A DNA stretch of 64,000 bases, from positions 2,760,501 to 2,824,500 of the forward strand of contig CP051234.1 of NCBI GenBank assembly GCA_017792465.1. Direction: 5' to 3'. The DNA comes from Filomicrobium sp. (GTDB taxonomy: Bacteria > Pseudomonadota > Alphaproteobacteria > Rhizobiales > Hyphomicrobiaceae). The position numbers were made by a program, and so were the translations under genes. Shown here piece after piece: positions 36,084 to 45,818 of the stretch (within the stretch, counting starts at the first letter, position 1; each line of letters starts with the position of its first letter). The notes under the pieces are model-generated. The model was not told the origin of the DNA. It ran no database searches and was given only the letters and a program-made list of their open reading frames with translations.

Positions 36084-37328
36084 CTAGAGGGCCTCGCCGC
36101 GCAACAGGCGTGGGACTTCGCCGCTCAGGCCGGCGGCTTCATTGACGAACATAGACTTTGCGAAGGGTAGGCGGTCGACAAGGCCGAGGCCTGCTTCTCG
36201 GACTGAACGCAACAGCGTGTTGTCGTTCGAAAAGAGCTTGTTGAGCCCGTGGAAGGCTGCGGCAGACATCGTCGAGTCGAATCTGCGCCAGCGCTCGTAC
36301 CTTTGGAGCCCATCCAGATCGGAGGGGGGCAATCCAATCCGTGCGTTGTCGACGATAATTTCGGTCAGGGCGGCAACGTCGCGCATGCCCAGGTTCAGGC
36401 CCTGCCCGGCGATCGGGTGAACGCCGCGGGCGGTATCACCGATCAATGCGAGGCGGCCGGCCACCAAGTTCCGGGATATTCGCAAACTGAGTGGCCAGGA
36501 CGCGGGCTTGGTCACGATAGAGAGTTCGCCCAGGCGTCCAGCAACGCGTTTTTCGACTTCGGCCAGGAAGCCAGCTTCGTCGAGCGCCATAATGCGGCGC
36601 GCCTCGCCGGACTTCTCGCTCCAGGTGATGCAGCTCTTATTTCCGGGCAGCGGCAGGATCGCGAAGGGTCCGCCGGGGAGGAAATGTTGCACCGCGCGCC
36701 CGTCATGCGGTTTCGAGTGCGAAATCACGGTGCAGATGCCGGTCTGATTATAATCCCAGCCGAGGGATTTTATTCCTGCCGCATCGCGAAGCCTTGAAAT
36801 ACGGCCTTCAGCGGCGACGACGAGGTCAGCGGTGCGTTCGGCGCCGTCTGAGCATTTGATGGCCGCGGCTGAATTAATCTCCCTCATTTCCAGGGCTTCG
36901 AGGCCTCTCAGCACCGTGATCGACGAGCTGCCGAGTGCTGTCTGCAAGGCGATGGCGAGGACCGCGTCAGGGACGATATGGGAGCCGGGGGCGCAATCGT
37001 CGATCGTGTTCTCATAGGTCATCAGGACAGGCCGGATGCCTGCGTTGAGCGGAGAATCGGTGATCTCGATTTGGGCGACGGGCTGGGATCTGTCGGCAAT
37101 TTGTGGCCAGACGCCTATATATTCGAGAAGGTTGCGGGAGGCGGCGGCGATTGCGAAGGCTCTGGGGCTTTCGGGCTGCTGGCCTGCCGTAGCGGGGTCG
37201 GATTTGTCCAATACGCCGATCCTGAGTGCCGGTTGCGGTGGGCCTCCGAGGCTTTTTTCCAGCGCCAGCGCCAGTGCGGCGCCGGAGTAGCTTGCTCCGG
37301 AGATCAGGATGTCGAAGCGGTCGGTCAT
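36084..37328 (-). CDS. UbiH/UbiF-family FAD-dependent monooxygenase
   Basis: A 414-residue flavoprotein hydroxylase of the ubiquinone-biosynthesis family. The N-terminal FAD fold is FDILISGASYSGAALALALE; the DG motif region is TADLVVAAEGRISRLRDAAG; the FAD-ribityl motif is LALIGDTARGVHPIAGQGLNLGMRDVAAL. The GxGxxG is altered (GASYSG), as in some UbiH-like proteins. It probably hydroxylates a polyprenyl-phenol ring carbon; the precise position (C5, C6 or C1) cannot be told. The gene converges on rimM and is divergent from tesB. Confidence 0.88.
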   Translation of the reverse strand: MTDRFDILISGASYSGAALALALEKSLGGPPQPALRIGVLDKSDPATAGQQPESPRAFAIAAASRNLLEYIGVWPQIADRSQPVAQIEITDSPLNAGIRPVLMTYENTIDDCAPGSHIVPDAVLAIALQTALGSSSITVLRGLEALEMREINSAAAIKCSDGAERTADLVVAAEGRISRLRDAAGIKSLGWDYNQTGICTVISHSKPHDGRAVQHFLPGGPFAILPLPGNKSCITWSEKSGEARRIMALDEAGFLAEVEKRVAGRLGELSIVTKPASWPLSLRISRNLVAGRLALIGDTARGVHPIAGQGLNLGMRDVAALTEIIVDNARIGLPPSDLDGLQRYERWRRFDSTMSAAAFHGLNKLFSNDNTLLRSVREAGLGLVDRLPFAKSMFVNEAAGLSGEVPRLLRGEAL

Positions 37329-37489
37329 AACATTGGTGCTCTAGTTTTATCGTTTGAGGGCACTTTGCGCCGCTGCTGCGGCTTCGTAAAGTCGGGGCAA
37401 TACGGGCGAAAGGCCGCGACGTCGTTGTTGCGGGTCAAATGCTGGCTTGTGGCGCTTTCGCTGAAAAACCAAGGGACCGGTTTCAAGAG

Positions 37490-38377
37490 ATGAGCGATAC
37501 GGCAGATTTCGATGGCGATCCGGGCAGTTCGGTCGAGGCTTTGGTCTCTTTGTTCGATCTTGAGCGGCTGGAAGACAATCTTTTTCGCGGAAAGAGCGGG
37601 TCGGTCGGCTGGCGGCGGATCTATGGCGGGCAAGTTCTGGCGCAAGCGCTTGTGGCAGGCATGCGGACCGTCGACAGTGCGCGGGGTGTGAACTCGCTGC
37701 ACGGGTATTTCATGCTGCCTGGCGAGTTGGGGCATCCGATTGTTTATGAAGTCGAACTTTTGCGGGACGGGGGCAGCTTTTCGACGCGGCGGATCAAAGC
37801 AATCCAACACGGGCGCACGATTTTCGTGATGGTGGCGTCATTTCATCGGGTCGAAGAGGGGCTCGATTATCATGCCAGCATGCCCGACGTGCCGAAGCCC
37901 GAGGAGCTAAAAAGCGCTCAGGAGCTGTTTACGGGCGACTTGTCAGGGCTTCCCGACAATATGCAGCGGTTCTGGAAACGGTTCCGGTCGATCGAGTTCA
38001 AGCCGGTCGATATTTCGCGATACGTCGATCGATCGCAGCGTGGCTCGACCCAGCAGATCTGGTTTCGTACCGCCTCGCCACTGCCCGATGCCCAAGAGGT
38101 CCACGCGGCGGTTCTCGCCTATATCTCTGATTTCGCCCTATTGGAGACGGCATTGTCGCCGCATGGAAAGATCCTGTCGGATCCTGATGTGCGGCTGGCG
38201 AGCCTCGATCACGCGCTTTGGTTCCACAGGCCATTTAAAGCAGACAAGTGGCTCCTATATTCACTGGATAGCCCCAGCAGTTCAGGCTCAAGAGGCTTCT
38301 GCCGGGGTCAGATTTTTAGCGAAGATGGCACGCTGATCGCGTCGACTGCTCAGGAAGGTCTGATGCGGATCGGTTGA
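37490..38377 (+). CDS. tesB: Acyl-CoA thioesterase II
   Basis: A 295-residue double-hotdog thioesterase hydrolysing medium- and long-chain acyl-CoA. Visible: LERLEDNLFRGKSG, RIYGGQVLAQALVAGMRTV, HGYFMLPGE, DGGSFSTRRIKAIQHGRTIFVMVASFH, and in the second hotdog SLDHALWFHRPFKADKWLLY with RGFCRGQIF. The start is placed at 37490 (MSDTADFDG), giving the family's usual length; an ATG at 37439 would add 17 residues. Confidence 0.93.
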   Translation: MSDTADFDGDPGSSVEALVSLFDLERLEDNLFRGKSGSVGWRRIYGGQVLAQALVAGMRTVDSARGVNSLHGYFMLPGELGHPIVYEVELLRDGGSFSTRRIKAIQHGRTIFVMVASFHRVEEGLDYHASMPDVPKPEELKSAQELFTGDLSGLPDNMQRFWKRFRSIEFKPVDISRYVDRSQRGSTQQIWFRTASPLPDAQEVHAAVLAYISDFALLETALSPHGKILSDPDVRLASLDHALWFHRPFKADKWLLYSLDSPSSSGSRGFCRGQIFSEDGTLIASTAQEGLMRIG

Positions 38378-38522
38378 CGCTGGATATTGCGCCTAAAAAT
38401 CGTGCAATTTTTGAAATTTGCACACTATTTCACCAAAAGAATTGAGCGTTAACTAGGCAAGCTGTTTCGCTTTGCCCTTTTTATAGTCGCATTTTCAGTA
38501 CTTTAAAGAGATTCCCCCGAGT

Positions 38523-38538
38523 TGGCACATGTCTTGAG
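38523..38538 (+). promoter_or_regulatory. Possible sigma-54 promoter upstream of glnK
   Basis: TGGCAC-N5-TTGAG has the -24 GG and a -12 element reading GA in place of GC, with ten bases between. glnK-amtB operons are classic NtrC/sigma-54 targets, which raises the prior. I do not see a clean NtrC palindrome upstream, so this is tentative. Confidence 0.4.
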
Positions 38539-38548
38539 AAAGCGTTAG

Positions 38549-38983
<435 letters not shown>

Positions 38984-39006
38984 GTGGAAGTGGAGGGAAT
39001 CCGAAT

Positions 39007-40365
39007 ATGAAGTTTCTGAAGAACAACCTGAACCTGGGAATGGCCGCCATTACGGTTTTGGCCATCGCTACGGTTCCTGCATTGGCACAGGACGCAGCTG
39101 CTCCTGCAGTCGATAAAACTGCGGCGACCGCTGCAAACGTCGACTACGTCTTCAATACTCTGCTGTTCTTGATGGCAGGCTTCCTCGTGATGTTCATGGC
39201 TGCCGGCTTCGCCATGCTCGAAGCTGGTCTCGTGCGGACCAAGAACGTCGCGATGCAGTGCACCAAGAACATCGCACTTTACGCCATCGCCGGCCTGATG
39301 TTCTGGGCGATCGGCTACAACATGATGTACCCAGGCGACGATTGGATCGTTGCCGATATGGTCGGCAAGTTCCTGCCGGTCACTATGCCTGATCCTGCCG
39401 GTGATACGGCGAATGCCTATTCGGTCGGTTCGGACTGGTTCTTCCAGATGGTGTTCTGCGCAACGACCTGTTCGATCGTTTCGGGTACGCTTGCTGAGCG
39501 CATCAAGCTGTGGCCATTCCTCATCTTCTGCGTTGTTCTGACCGCTCTCATCTACCCGATCCAGGGTTCTTGGGAATGGGGTGCAGGCTGGCTCGACGAC
39601 ATGGGCTTCTCCGACTTCGCCGGTTCGACGCTCGTTCACTCGACTGGCGGTTGGGCTGCTCTTGCTGGTGCCCTCCTGCTTGGCGCACGTCACGGCAAAT
39701 ACGGTCCGAACGGTGAAATCCATCCGATGCCGGGTTCGTCGATGCCGCTGGCAACGCTTGGTACGTTCATCCTGTGGCTCGGCTGGTTCGGCTTCAACGG
39801 CGGTTCGCAGCTCGCACTCGGTACGCTTGAAAACGCTTCGGCTGTTTCCAAGATCTTCGTCAACACCAACATGGCTGCTTGTGCCGGTGTTGTTGTCGCA
39901 ATCATTCTGACCCAGGTCGTTTACGGCAAGGTCGACTTGACGATGGCTTTGAACGGCGCACTTGCCGGTCTGGTGTCGATCACGGCTGAACCTCTTACGC
40001 CAGCGATCTGGCAGGCCGTTGTCATCGGTGCTGTCGGTGGTGTGATCGTTGTCTTCACCGTTCCATTGCTCGACAAGATGCGTATCGACGACGTTGTCGG
40101 TGCTATTCCGGTTCACCTCCTCGCAGGTATCTGGGGCACTCTGATCGTCGCATGGACCAACGGCGATGCTAACGTCGTGACCCAGGCGATCGGCGTCGGT
40201 GCGATTGGTGCCTTCGTGTTCATTTCCAGCTTCGTGGTTTGGGCGTTCCTCAAATTCACGATTGGTCTTCGTCCGACCCTGGAAGAAGAAATCGAAGGTC
40301 TCGACAAGGCGGAAATCGGTATCGAAGCCTATCCGGAATTCGGAACCGGCAGCCAACGGATCTAA
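39007..40365 (+). CDS. amtB: Ammonium transporter
   Basis: A 452-residue trimeric ammonium channel: signal peptide to about residue 27 (ATVPALAQ), a short periplasmic linker, then eleven membrane spans. It includes ADFCATTCSIVSG-type text with the real FCATTCSIVSGTLAER, the DFAGSTLVHSTGGWAALAGALLLG block (first pore His), and AGIWGTLIVAWTNG near the second. The start at 39007 has GGAGGGAAT upstream. Co-transcribed with glnK and followed by a strong terminator. Confidence 0.97.
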   Translation: MKFLKNNLNLGMAAITVLAIATVPALAQDAAAPAVDKTAATAANVDYVFNTLLFLMAGFLVMFMAAGFAMLEAGLVRTKNVAMQCTKNIALYAIAGLMFWAIGYNMMYPGDDWIVADMVGKFLPVTMPDPAGDTANAYSVGSDWFFQMVFCATTCSIVSGTLAERIKLWPFLIFCVVLTALIYPIQGSWEWGAGWLDDMGFSDFAGSTLVHSTGGWAALAGALLLGARHGKYGPNGEIHPMPGSSMPLATLGTFILWLGWFGFNGGSQLALGTLENASAVSKIFVNTNMAACAGVVVAIILTQVVYGKVDLTMALNGALAGLVSITAEPLTPAIWQAVVIGAVGGVIVVFTVPLLDKMRIDDVVGAIPVHLLAGIWGTLIVAWTNGDANVVTQAIGVGAIGAFVFISSFVVWAFLKFTIGLRPTLEEEIEGLDKAEIGIEAYPEFGTGSQRI

Positions 40366-40461
40366 CTCAAGACCGCGCAGAAAGGGTTTCGCCGAGTTCG
40401 GCGGAACCCAGCTGTTCCTCCCTAAGTCCTGCTGACTTGCGGATGATCATGAGCAAAAAAA

Positions 40462-40497
40462 AGACCCGCTGGGATTTCTCCCGGCGGGTTTTGTTTT
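40462..40497 (+). terminator. Rho-independent terminator after amtB
   Basis: ACCCGCTGGGA at 40464 pairs with TCCCGGCGGGT ending near 40489 around a TTTC loop (one G-T pair), with a poly-A run before it and TTTTGTTTTT after it. Confidence 0.88.
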
Positions 40498-40685
40498 TGG
40501 TGGCGTCTGATGGTTCTGAAATCGCTTGAACGCTTGGTGGCATTGAGTTCGGTTGGCAGATTGTTCAAAGGTCTTGTCGGAATAGGCCTAGCTTTAGTTG
40601 GTTGGTGCCCTTGGACTTGGGGCCAGGTTGATTGAGGCGCAAGCAATCGCCGCCCAACGTGATTCAAAGACTGCATCGAGACCCC

Positions 40686-40729
40686 AAAAAAAGCTCATGC
40701 CCCCGCTTTTGCGAGGGCATGTTTTTTTG
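40686..40729. terminator. Bidirectional terminator before the OmpA-repeat gene end
   Basis: CATGCCCCCGC-TTTT-GCGAGGGCATG, with one mismatched pair, is followed by seven Ts and preceded by seven As, so it can end transcripts from both sides. It probably serves the minus-strand OmpA-domain gene as well as read-through from amtB. Confidence 0.82.
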
Positions 40730-40836
40730 TTTGGGGACACGTGACAACGAAATCCTGGTGGAGGAATTCAAACCGTTTGAGTCAGTTCATTCGGCAACAG
40801 GAGATCTCGTGGTTGCTGCCGTAAGAAGCGCCCGAA

Positions 40837-43782
40837 TTACTTGATGGCAAATTCGATGCGACGGTTGAGAGCCCGCGACTTGCGCGTTGCGTTGGATGCA
40901 ATCGGTTTGCTTTCACCGAAGCCAACTGCTTCCAGACGGGTCCGGCTGACGCCAGCGTTTGCGAGATATTCAAGGACCGACTGAGCACGTGCCTGGGAGA
41001 GTTTCATGTTGAGATCGCCCGAACCGACGCTGTCGGTGTGCCCTTCGATAATCAGGGCCGTTTCACCGCATGCATTGATCGTTTCGACGACCTTGTCGAG
41101 GATCGCATTCGAAGAGGGATCAAGTTCGGCGCTGTTGTTGCCAAACAGGATTGAGCGATTTCCAGAAAGCTTGCTCAGATCGTCCTTGCAGCTGTTCAAG
41201 CCGGCCGTGTTGGAGGGCGTTGCCTGACCAACGGCTGCAACCTTGACTGGCGTGCCGGCGTCGGCGTTTTGCCATTTGTCCCGCATGGCGAGATAATCGC
41301 TGAGGGTCGTGATGGTGCCCGTCGATCCGGTTACGATTGATGAGGTGCCGGCAAGGGTAGGCTCGGTGCCCCAGGAGGTGCGGGTTTCAAGCAGCGACTT
41401 GAGCGCATCGGAGAGTTTCGTTGGCGCGACAGATGCCACTTGCGGCAACGGACGAGCTTCGGCTTCGTGGACGATTGGCGGTTTGCCTTTCGGAGCGACG
41501 CGTGTTTTCGCAAGCTTCAGGCGGCGCGATGCACCCTTGGCGAGCGGAGCGCGGATTCGACGCGCACGCGGGCCTGTGCCCCAGGCGTCACGGCGAGCGA
41601 AATAGCGGTTCAGGTCGCCAGCAAAGCGAGTCCCGCTGAGGGAAGGTTCGGTTCCCCAGTTGCCGCGCGTTGCCAGAAGTTCTTTCATTGCCGTCGTGAT
41701 CGTTGCACTGTCGACAGCAGTCGGAGCTGGCAGCGGAGTCGCCGGCGTCTCGTTGATGATGACGGGTTTCTGATCTGCCACCGGAGCGGCCTTAACCAGC
41801 TTCAGTTTGCGTGAGGCGCCTTTGGCAAGCGGTGCTCTGATAGGCTTGGCTTTCGGGCCTGCGCCCCAGCGATCGCGGCGTGCCATGAAGGCGTTCAAAT
41901 CGCCAGCGACACGAGCTTCGCTGATGACCGGGGCAGAACCCCAGCCTTCTCTTGCTGCCAGCAGATCTGACAGAGAAGCCGTGATGGCGCTGGCCGAAAC
42001 CGGCGTCAACTGCGGCAGCGGACGCTCTTCGGTTTCGTTGATGATCGTTGGCTTGCCGCCGGCTTTTGGAGCGGCTTTGGCGAGCTTGAGTTTGCGGGAA
42101 GCGCCCGCAGCAAGTGGTGCTTTGACCGGTTTAGCCTTGGGGCCGTTGCCCCATGCTTCGCGGCGGGCGATGTAGCGGTCGAGATCGCCAGCGAAGCGTG
42201 CCGAGCTCAGTTTCGGTTCGCTTCCCCAGCCTTCGCGGGTGGCCAATAGCTCGGTCAGTGCCGTTTGGATGCTGTCATTTGAGACAGCGCTGACGGCTGG
42301 CATCGGGAGGGCGCCAGCATCATTGATGATCGGTGCGGCGTCGCTGCCTTGGGATGCGACAGCCGCTGCAAGGGCGAGCTTGCGTGATGCGCCGGCAGCA
42401 AGCGGTGCTGCAACGGCTTTCGGCTCCGGTCCCTGGCCCCAACGTTCACGGCGCTCAATGTAGCTTGCGAGGTTCCCGGTCACGGTGCTCTGCGCAACGG
42501 TAGGCTCGGTGCCCCATGCGGCACGCTCATCCAACAGTGCGTTGCGTGCACGTACGATGTCGGCCTGGGAGACGAGCGATGGCTTGGGCAGTGGTGGATC
42601 TTCGTATTCGTTGACGATGGTGTCGGCGGCCGGTCCGGGTGCGACAGCCGGTGCCTGGGCCTGGACGAAACGTTCAGGTGCGCCGGCTGCCAAAGGTGCC
42701 GCGATGGCGGTTGCTGCCGGACCGGTTCCCCAGCTGTCACGCTGTGCGAGGAAGTCGGTCAGCGAGGCCGTTCCCAAGATCGTCATCGGAGTTTCGATCT
42801 TCAGCGCGCCTGAGCGGTAGGATTTGGCAGGCTCCGAACCCCAGCTCTCACGCGTTTTGAAAAGGTCCGACAGAGCATTGCCGATGCTTTCGCCCGATGG
42901 TGCCGCATCTTGCGCGCTTGCAGCCTTTGTCGCCGAAGTTTCGGCTTCGGGTGCCGAGCTTTGTTTCCAGCTATCACGGATTTCAAAGTACTTTTTGAGG
43001 TTGCCGGTGCCTTCGAGCGTCGGGTTGTCGGAAGCACCTGCAGCGGCTGCAGGAGTTTCTGATGGGGCCTCAGACGGTGCGGCCGAGCCGGACGTCCAGG
43101 ATTCGCGTTCGGAGAACAGTCCGGAGAGCGCGTTGTCAATCTCATCCTTGGGAACTGCGGTGAGTTCCGGCAAAGCGCGCTCTTCCTGCTTGATGGGTTC
43201 GACAGCGTTGGTCTCAGGGAAGGGGATGGCTTCGAGTTTGGGAAGCGGGGAAACGGCGCCACTGGCGAGCGGTGCCTTGACGTCGTGGCCTTCCCCGGTG
43301 CCCCAGCCTTCGCGCGTCTTGAAGTAGTCTTCCAGCGAGGTCACTGAAAGGGCGATGGTCGCATTGTTGGAAGCGTCGCCGGCGGCTGGCGCATCAGCCT
43401 TCTCTTCAGCTGCCTTTTCGGCCCCATTCTCGGGCTTTTTCTCTGCTTCCGTCTCGGGCTTCTTTTCAGGCTTTTTGTAGCCGAGAAGCTCGTTGATGTA
43501 GTCTTGAAGGAGCGTCTGCAGGTCTTTTTGCTTTTCGGCTTCGGCGAGCTCGATAAAGCCATCCCTATCGCCGGATTCGGCGACTGCGAATTCCAGGCCT
43601 GTGACCGGCTTGTAGCCTGTCAGGCTGTCTGCACGCTGAACATTTCGTCGTGAAGAGCAAGAGACTAGTGAACTCGTCGATTTGCAAAACTTGCCCAACG
43701 TCAGGGTCGTGTGCGGGAAATCCGCAGCGGCGGGAGCTGACAGGGCGCAGCACAAGCCGACAAATAGGGTTGTACGCATCAT
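40837..43782 (-). CDS. Large secreted OmpA-domain protein with 15 alternating R-x-x-W repeats
   Basis: A 981-residue envelope protein. A signal peptide (CCALSAPAAA, cut near residue 20) is followed by a Lys/Glu/Ala-rich low-complexity part (about 95-140). About 700 residues of internal repeats come next, then a C-terminal OmpA peptidoglycan-binding domain (SILFGNNSAELDPSS, IIEGHTDSVGSGDLNMKLSQ, RALNRRIEFAI). The repeats are short helices ending in R-x-x-W-(G), 15 in all. They alternate strictly between type B (LxxYxxRRxxWGxGP) and type A (ALxxLLxxRxxWGxEP). Type B is followed by an APLAxGASRKLKLAK linker, then by PLPxxTxV before type A. The ATG at 43782 follows GGAGGA. Function unknown; likely anchored to the cell wall. 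Confidence 0.85.
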   Translation of the reverse strand: MMRTTLFVGLCCALSAPAAADFPHTTLTLGKFCKSTSSLVSCSSRRNVQRADSLTGYKPVTGLEFAVAESGDRDGFIELAEAEKQKDLQTLLQDYINELLGYKKPEKKPETEAEKKPENGAEKAAEEKADAPAAGDASNNATIALSVTSLEDYFKTREGWGTGEGHDVKAPLASGAVSPLPKLEAIPFPETNAVEPIKQEERALPELTAVPKDEIDNALSGLFSERESWTSGSAAPSEAPSETPAAAAGASDNPTLEGTGNLKKYFEIRDSWKQSSAPEAETSATKAASAQDAAPSGESIGNALSDLFKTRESWGSEPAKSYRSGALKIETPMTILGTASLTDFLAQRDSWGTGPAATAIAAPLAAGAPERFVQAQAPAVAPGPAADTIVNEYEDPPLPKPSLVSQADIVRARNALLDERAAWGTEPTVAQSTVTGNLASYIERRERWGQGPEPKAVAAPLAAGASRKLALAAAVASQGSDAAPIINDAGALPMPAVSAVSNDSIQTALTELLATREGWGSEPKLSSARFAGDLDRYIARREAWGNGPKAKPVKAPLAAGASRKLKLAKAAPKAGGKPTIINETEERPLPQLTPVSASAITASLSDLLAAREGWGSAPVISEARVAGDLNAFMARRDRWGAGPKAKPIRAPLAKGASRKLKLVKAAPVADQKPVIINETPATPLPAPTAVDSATITTAMKELLATRGNWGTEPSLSGTRFAGDLNRYFARRDAWGTGPRARRIRAPLAKGASRRLKLAKTRVAPKGKPPIVHEAEARPLPQVASVAPTKLSDALKSLLETRTSWGTEPTLAGTSSIVTGSTGTITTLSDYLAMRDKWQNADAGTPVKVAAVGQATPSNTAGLNSCKDDLSKLSGNRSILFGNNSAELDPSSNAILDKVVETINACGETALIIEGHTDSVGSGDLNMKLSQARAQSVLEYLANAGVSRTRLEAVGFGESKPIASNATRKSRALNRRIEFAIK
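41260..43330 (-). repeat. Coding repeats of the alternating R-x-x-W protein
   Basis: The part of the gene that encodes the 15 R-x-x-W motifs. The best-conserved section (about 41330-42480) holds four units of roughly 330 bases, each with one type A motif, one type B motif and the APLA(A/K)GASR(K/R)LKL linker. These units are alike also at DNA level, for instance in recurring CCCCAGCCTTC and CGGCGGGCG-like stretches. The N-terminal units are more diverged. Confidence 0.75.
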
Positions 43783-44129
43783 ACCTTGGTGTCCTCCAAT
43801 TACATTACGGCATTTATGACTCCGGTTACCTTAATTTTTGGTGTCGGAACGCCCCTCTATGAGTTTGACTCGCTTAGTTTTTTTAGGCGTTCGCTGTTAG
43901 GCCTCCCGAAATGCCGTGTGGCAAGCCGTGCAATCGGTGACGGATACACGCATCGCTTTCGTCGAGTGCAAATGGCACAATCGCCGCGTTTGCAGGATCA
44001 ACTTGAGCTTCATCGTTGCACAGCCATGCAAATGATCTACATTTTGCAAAGAGTTAAGACAACAGGGGAAAGACTTGTCCAACCCTTTCGCGATAACAAC
44101 GCAACGGATAATTGCGGCAGATTGAGCAC
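43783..44129. other. Divergent gap between the OmpA-repeat gene and map
   Basis: About 350 bases with no supported gene, hairpin or repeat. It carries the GGAGGA ribosome-binding site of the minus-strand gene at about 43792-43797 and must contain promoters for both directions. An apparent plus-strand frame here has no family resemblance. Confidence 0.45.
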
Positions 44130-44933
44130 ATGAATTCAAAACACAAAGAAAGAGGCATTACTCTGTACGGAGAGGAAGGCTTTGCGGGCATGCGGAAGGC
44201 TGGGAGCCTGGCCGCGGCAGCCTTGGACTTGATGGTCGAGCATGTGAAGCCCGGGGTCACCACCGACGAGCTTGATGACATCATCATGGATTTTGCGAAG
44301 GCCAACGATGCTATTCCGGCAACGCTGAACTATCGCGGATACACCAAGGCGATCTGTACTTCGGTGAACCATGTGGTCTGCCATGGCATTCCAGGTCCGA
44401 AGCCGTTGCGCGAAGGCGATATCGTCAATATCGACGTGACGCTGATTGTCGACGGATGGCATGGCGATACGAGCCGCATGTACGGTGTCGGTGAGATCCC
44501 GCGCAAGGCGGAGCGGCTTCTCGATGTCACGTATGAAGCGCTGATGCGAGGTATTGCAGCCGTCAAGCCTGGACATACGACCGGCCATATCGGCGCAGCG
44601 ATCCAGAACTTTGCCGAGGCTGAGCGCTGTAGTGTCGTGCGGGAATTTTGCGGGCATGGATTGGGCCGCCAATTCCACGAACGGCCGAATATTCTGCACT
44701 ATGGTGTCGAAGGCGAAGGGGTTGAACTGAAGCCGGGGATGATTTTCACGATCGAGCCGATGATAAATATCGGGAAGGCGGCAGTGAAGGTCCTGCCGGA
44801 TGGCTGGACGGCCGTGACCCGGGACCGGCAGCTGTCGGCCCAGTTCGAGCATTCCGTTGGCGTGACGGAAGAAGGCTGCGAGATTTTCACGCGGTCTTTG
44901 AAAGGATACGATCGACCGCCCTATCTTGGCTGA
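44130..44933 (+). CDS. map: Methionine aminopeptidase, type I
   Basis: Removes the initiator Met from nascent proteins. It has 267 residues. The metal-binding residues are in NIDVTLIVDGWHGDTSRMY (two Asp), CGHGLGRQFHERPNILHYG (His) and MIFTIEPMIN (Glu), with the last Glu in AQFEHSVGVTEEG. The ATG at 44130 is preferred over a TTG at 44112. Followed after about 60 bases by radC, an order seen in other Rhizobiales. Confidence 0.97.
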   Translation: MNSKHKERGITLYGEEGFAGMRKAGSLAAAALDLMVEHVKPGVTTDELDDIIMDFAKANDAIPATLNYRGYTKAICTSVNHVVCHGIPGPKPLREGDIVNIDVTLIVDGWHGDTSRMYGVGEIPRKAERLLDVTYEALMRGIAAVKPGHTTGHIGAAIQNFAEAERCSVVREFCGHGLGRQFHERPNILHYGVEGEGVELKPGMIFTIEPMINIGKAAVKVLPDGWTAVTRDRQLSAQFEHSVGVTEEGCEIFTRSLKGYDRPPYLG

Positions 44934-44996
44934 TGGACTTGGCAGGGCTTTTTATTTTGATGAAGCTTTTCAGTCGCTGAGATGGGACGGCGCCTT

Positions 44997-45818
44997 ATGG
45001 CCGATTTCGATGACAACAAATCGCCAGCGAAATCGGGCCGGGCGCGGAAGGCGGCGGGCAAGTCTGTCGCAAACGATGAGGCAATCGGTTCTGGCCAGCA
45101 ATCGTTTCTTGAGGCTCCAGTGGCCGTGCCGCAGCTGAAACAGCAGCCGAGCTATCTTGGCCATCGGCAACGGCTGCGGGAGCGTTTTGCAGCAGGTGGC
45201 GCCGATGCGCTTGCCGATTACGAACTCCTCGAGCTCGTTTTGTTTCGCGCCTTTGCACGCCGCGATACCAAAGACGTCGCCAAGCGGCTCATCGCGCGAT
45301 TTGGATCATTCGCGGAAGTCATCAATGCGCCCGCAGATCGGCTGAAAGAGGTCAAAGATGTCGGCGATGTCGTTGTCGGTGAATTAAAACTCATCCGGGC
45401 GGCGGCCTTGCGGCTGGCAAAAAGCGAGGTCATGCAGCGGCCGGCGCTGTCATCGTGGCAGCAGGTCCTCGATTATATTCATTCTGCGCAAGCCTATGAA
45501 CAAAAAGAGCAGTTCCGGGTTCTCTTCCTCGATAAGAAAAACAAACTGATCGCAGATGAAGTGCTAGGAGAAGGGACGGTGGATCATACGCCGGTTTATG
45601 TTCGGGAGGTCGTCAAGAGAGCGCTTGAGCTTTCTTCAACGGCGATCATCCTGGTGCACAACCACCCCTCGGGTGATCCGACACCGTCGCGTGCAGATAT
45701 CGATATGACGAAGCTCATCGTAGATGCGACCCACCGCCTGGGTGTTTCGGTCCACGACCACATCATTGTCGGGCGCGATGGTCATGCCAGTTTTCGATCG
45801 CTGGGGTTGATCTCATGA
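44997..45818 (+). CDS. radC: RadC family JAB1/MPN-domain protein
   Basis: A 273-residue RadC: a disordered lead of about 45 residues, an HhH region ([49 protein letters not shown]), then a metallo-protease-like JAB domain with E and the HxHx7SxxD zinc motif in [18 protein letters not shown]. Long called a DNA-repair protein, but its true function is unsettled. An ATG at 44982 is an alternative start. Its stop overlaps the next gene (ATGA). Confidence 0.93.
   Translation: MADFDDNKSPAKSGRARKAAGKSVANDEAIGSGQQSFLEAPVAVPQLKQQPSYLGHRQRLRERFAAGGADALADYELLELVLFRAFARRDTKDVAKRLIARFGSFAEVINAPADRLKEVKDVGDVVVGELKLIRAAALRLAKSEVMQRPALSSWQQVLDYIHSAQAYEQKEQFRVLFLDKKNKLIADEVLGEGTVDHTPVYVREVVKRALELSSTAIILVHNHPSGDPTPSRADIDMTKLIVDATHRLGVSVHDHIIVGRDGHASFRSLGLIS

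Larger units (their letters stand above)
40366..40836. other. Gap between amtB and the OmpA-repeat gene, with two terminators
   Basis: The region holds the two terminator hairpins reported separately. The 170 bases between them contain only short frames with no support. A CACGTG hexamer at 40738-40743 is not a parS site, since its flanks do not match. Confidence 0.55.

Noticed and set aside
40738-40743. CACGTG as a further parS site
   Set aside because: Only the central hexamer fits; the flanking bases (GGGGA before, ACAACG after) miss the consensus at most positions.
40837-43782. CRISPR array or tandem DNA repeat element
   Set aside because: The repeats are imperfect, in frame and coding, with unit length about 330 bases and no constant short repeats separated by unique spacers.
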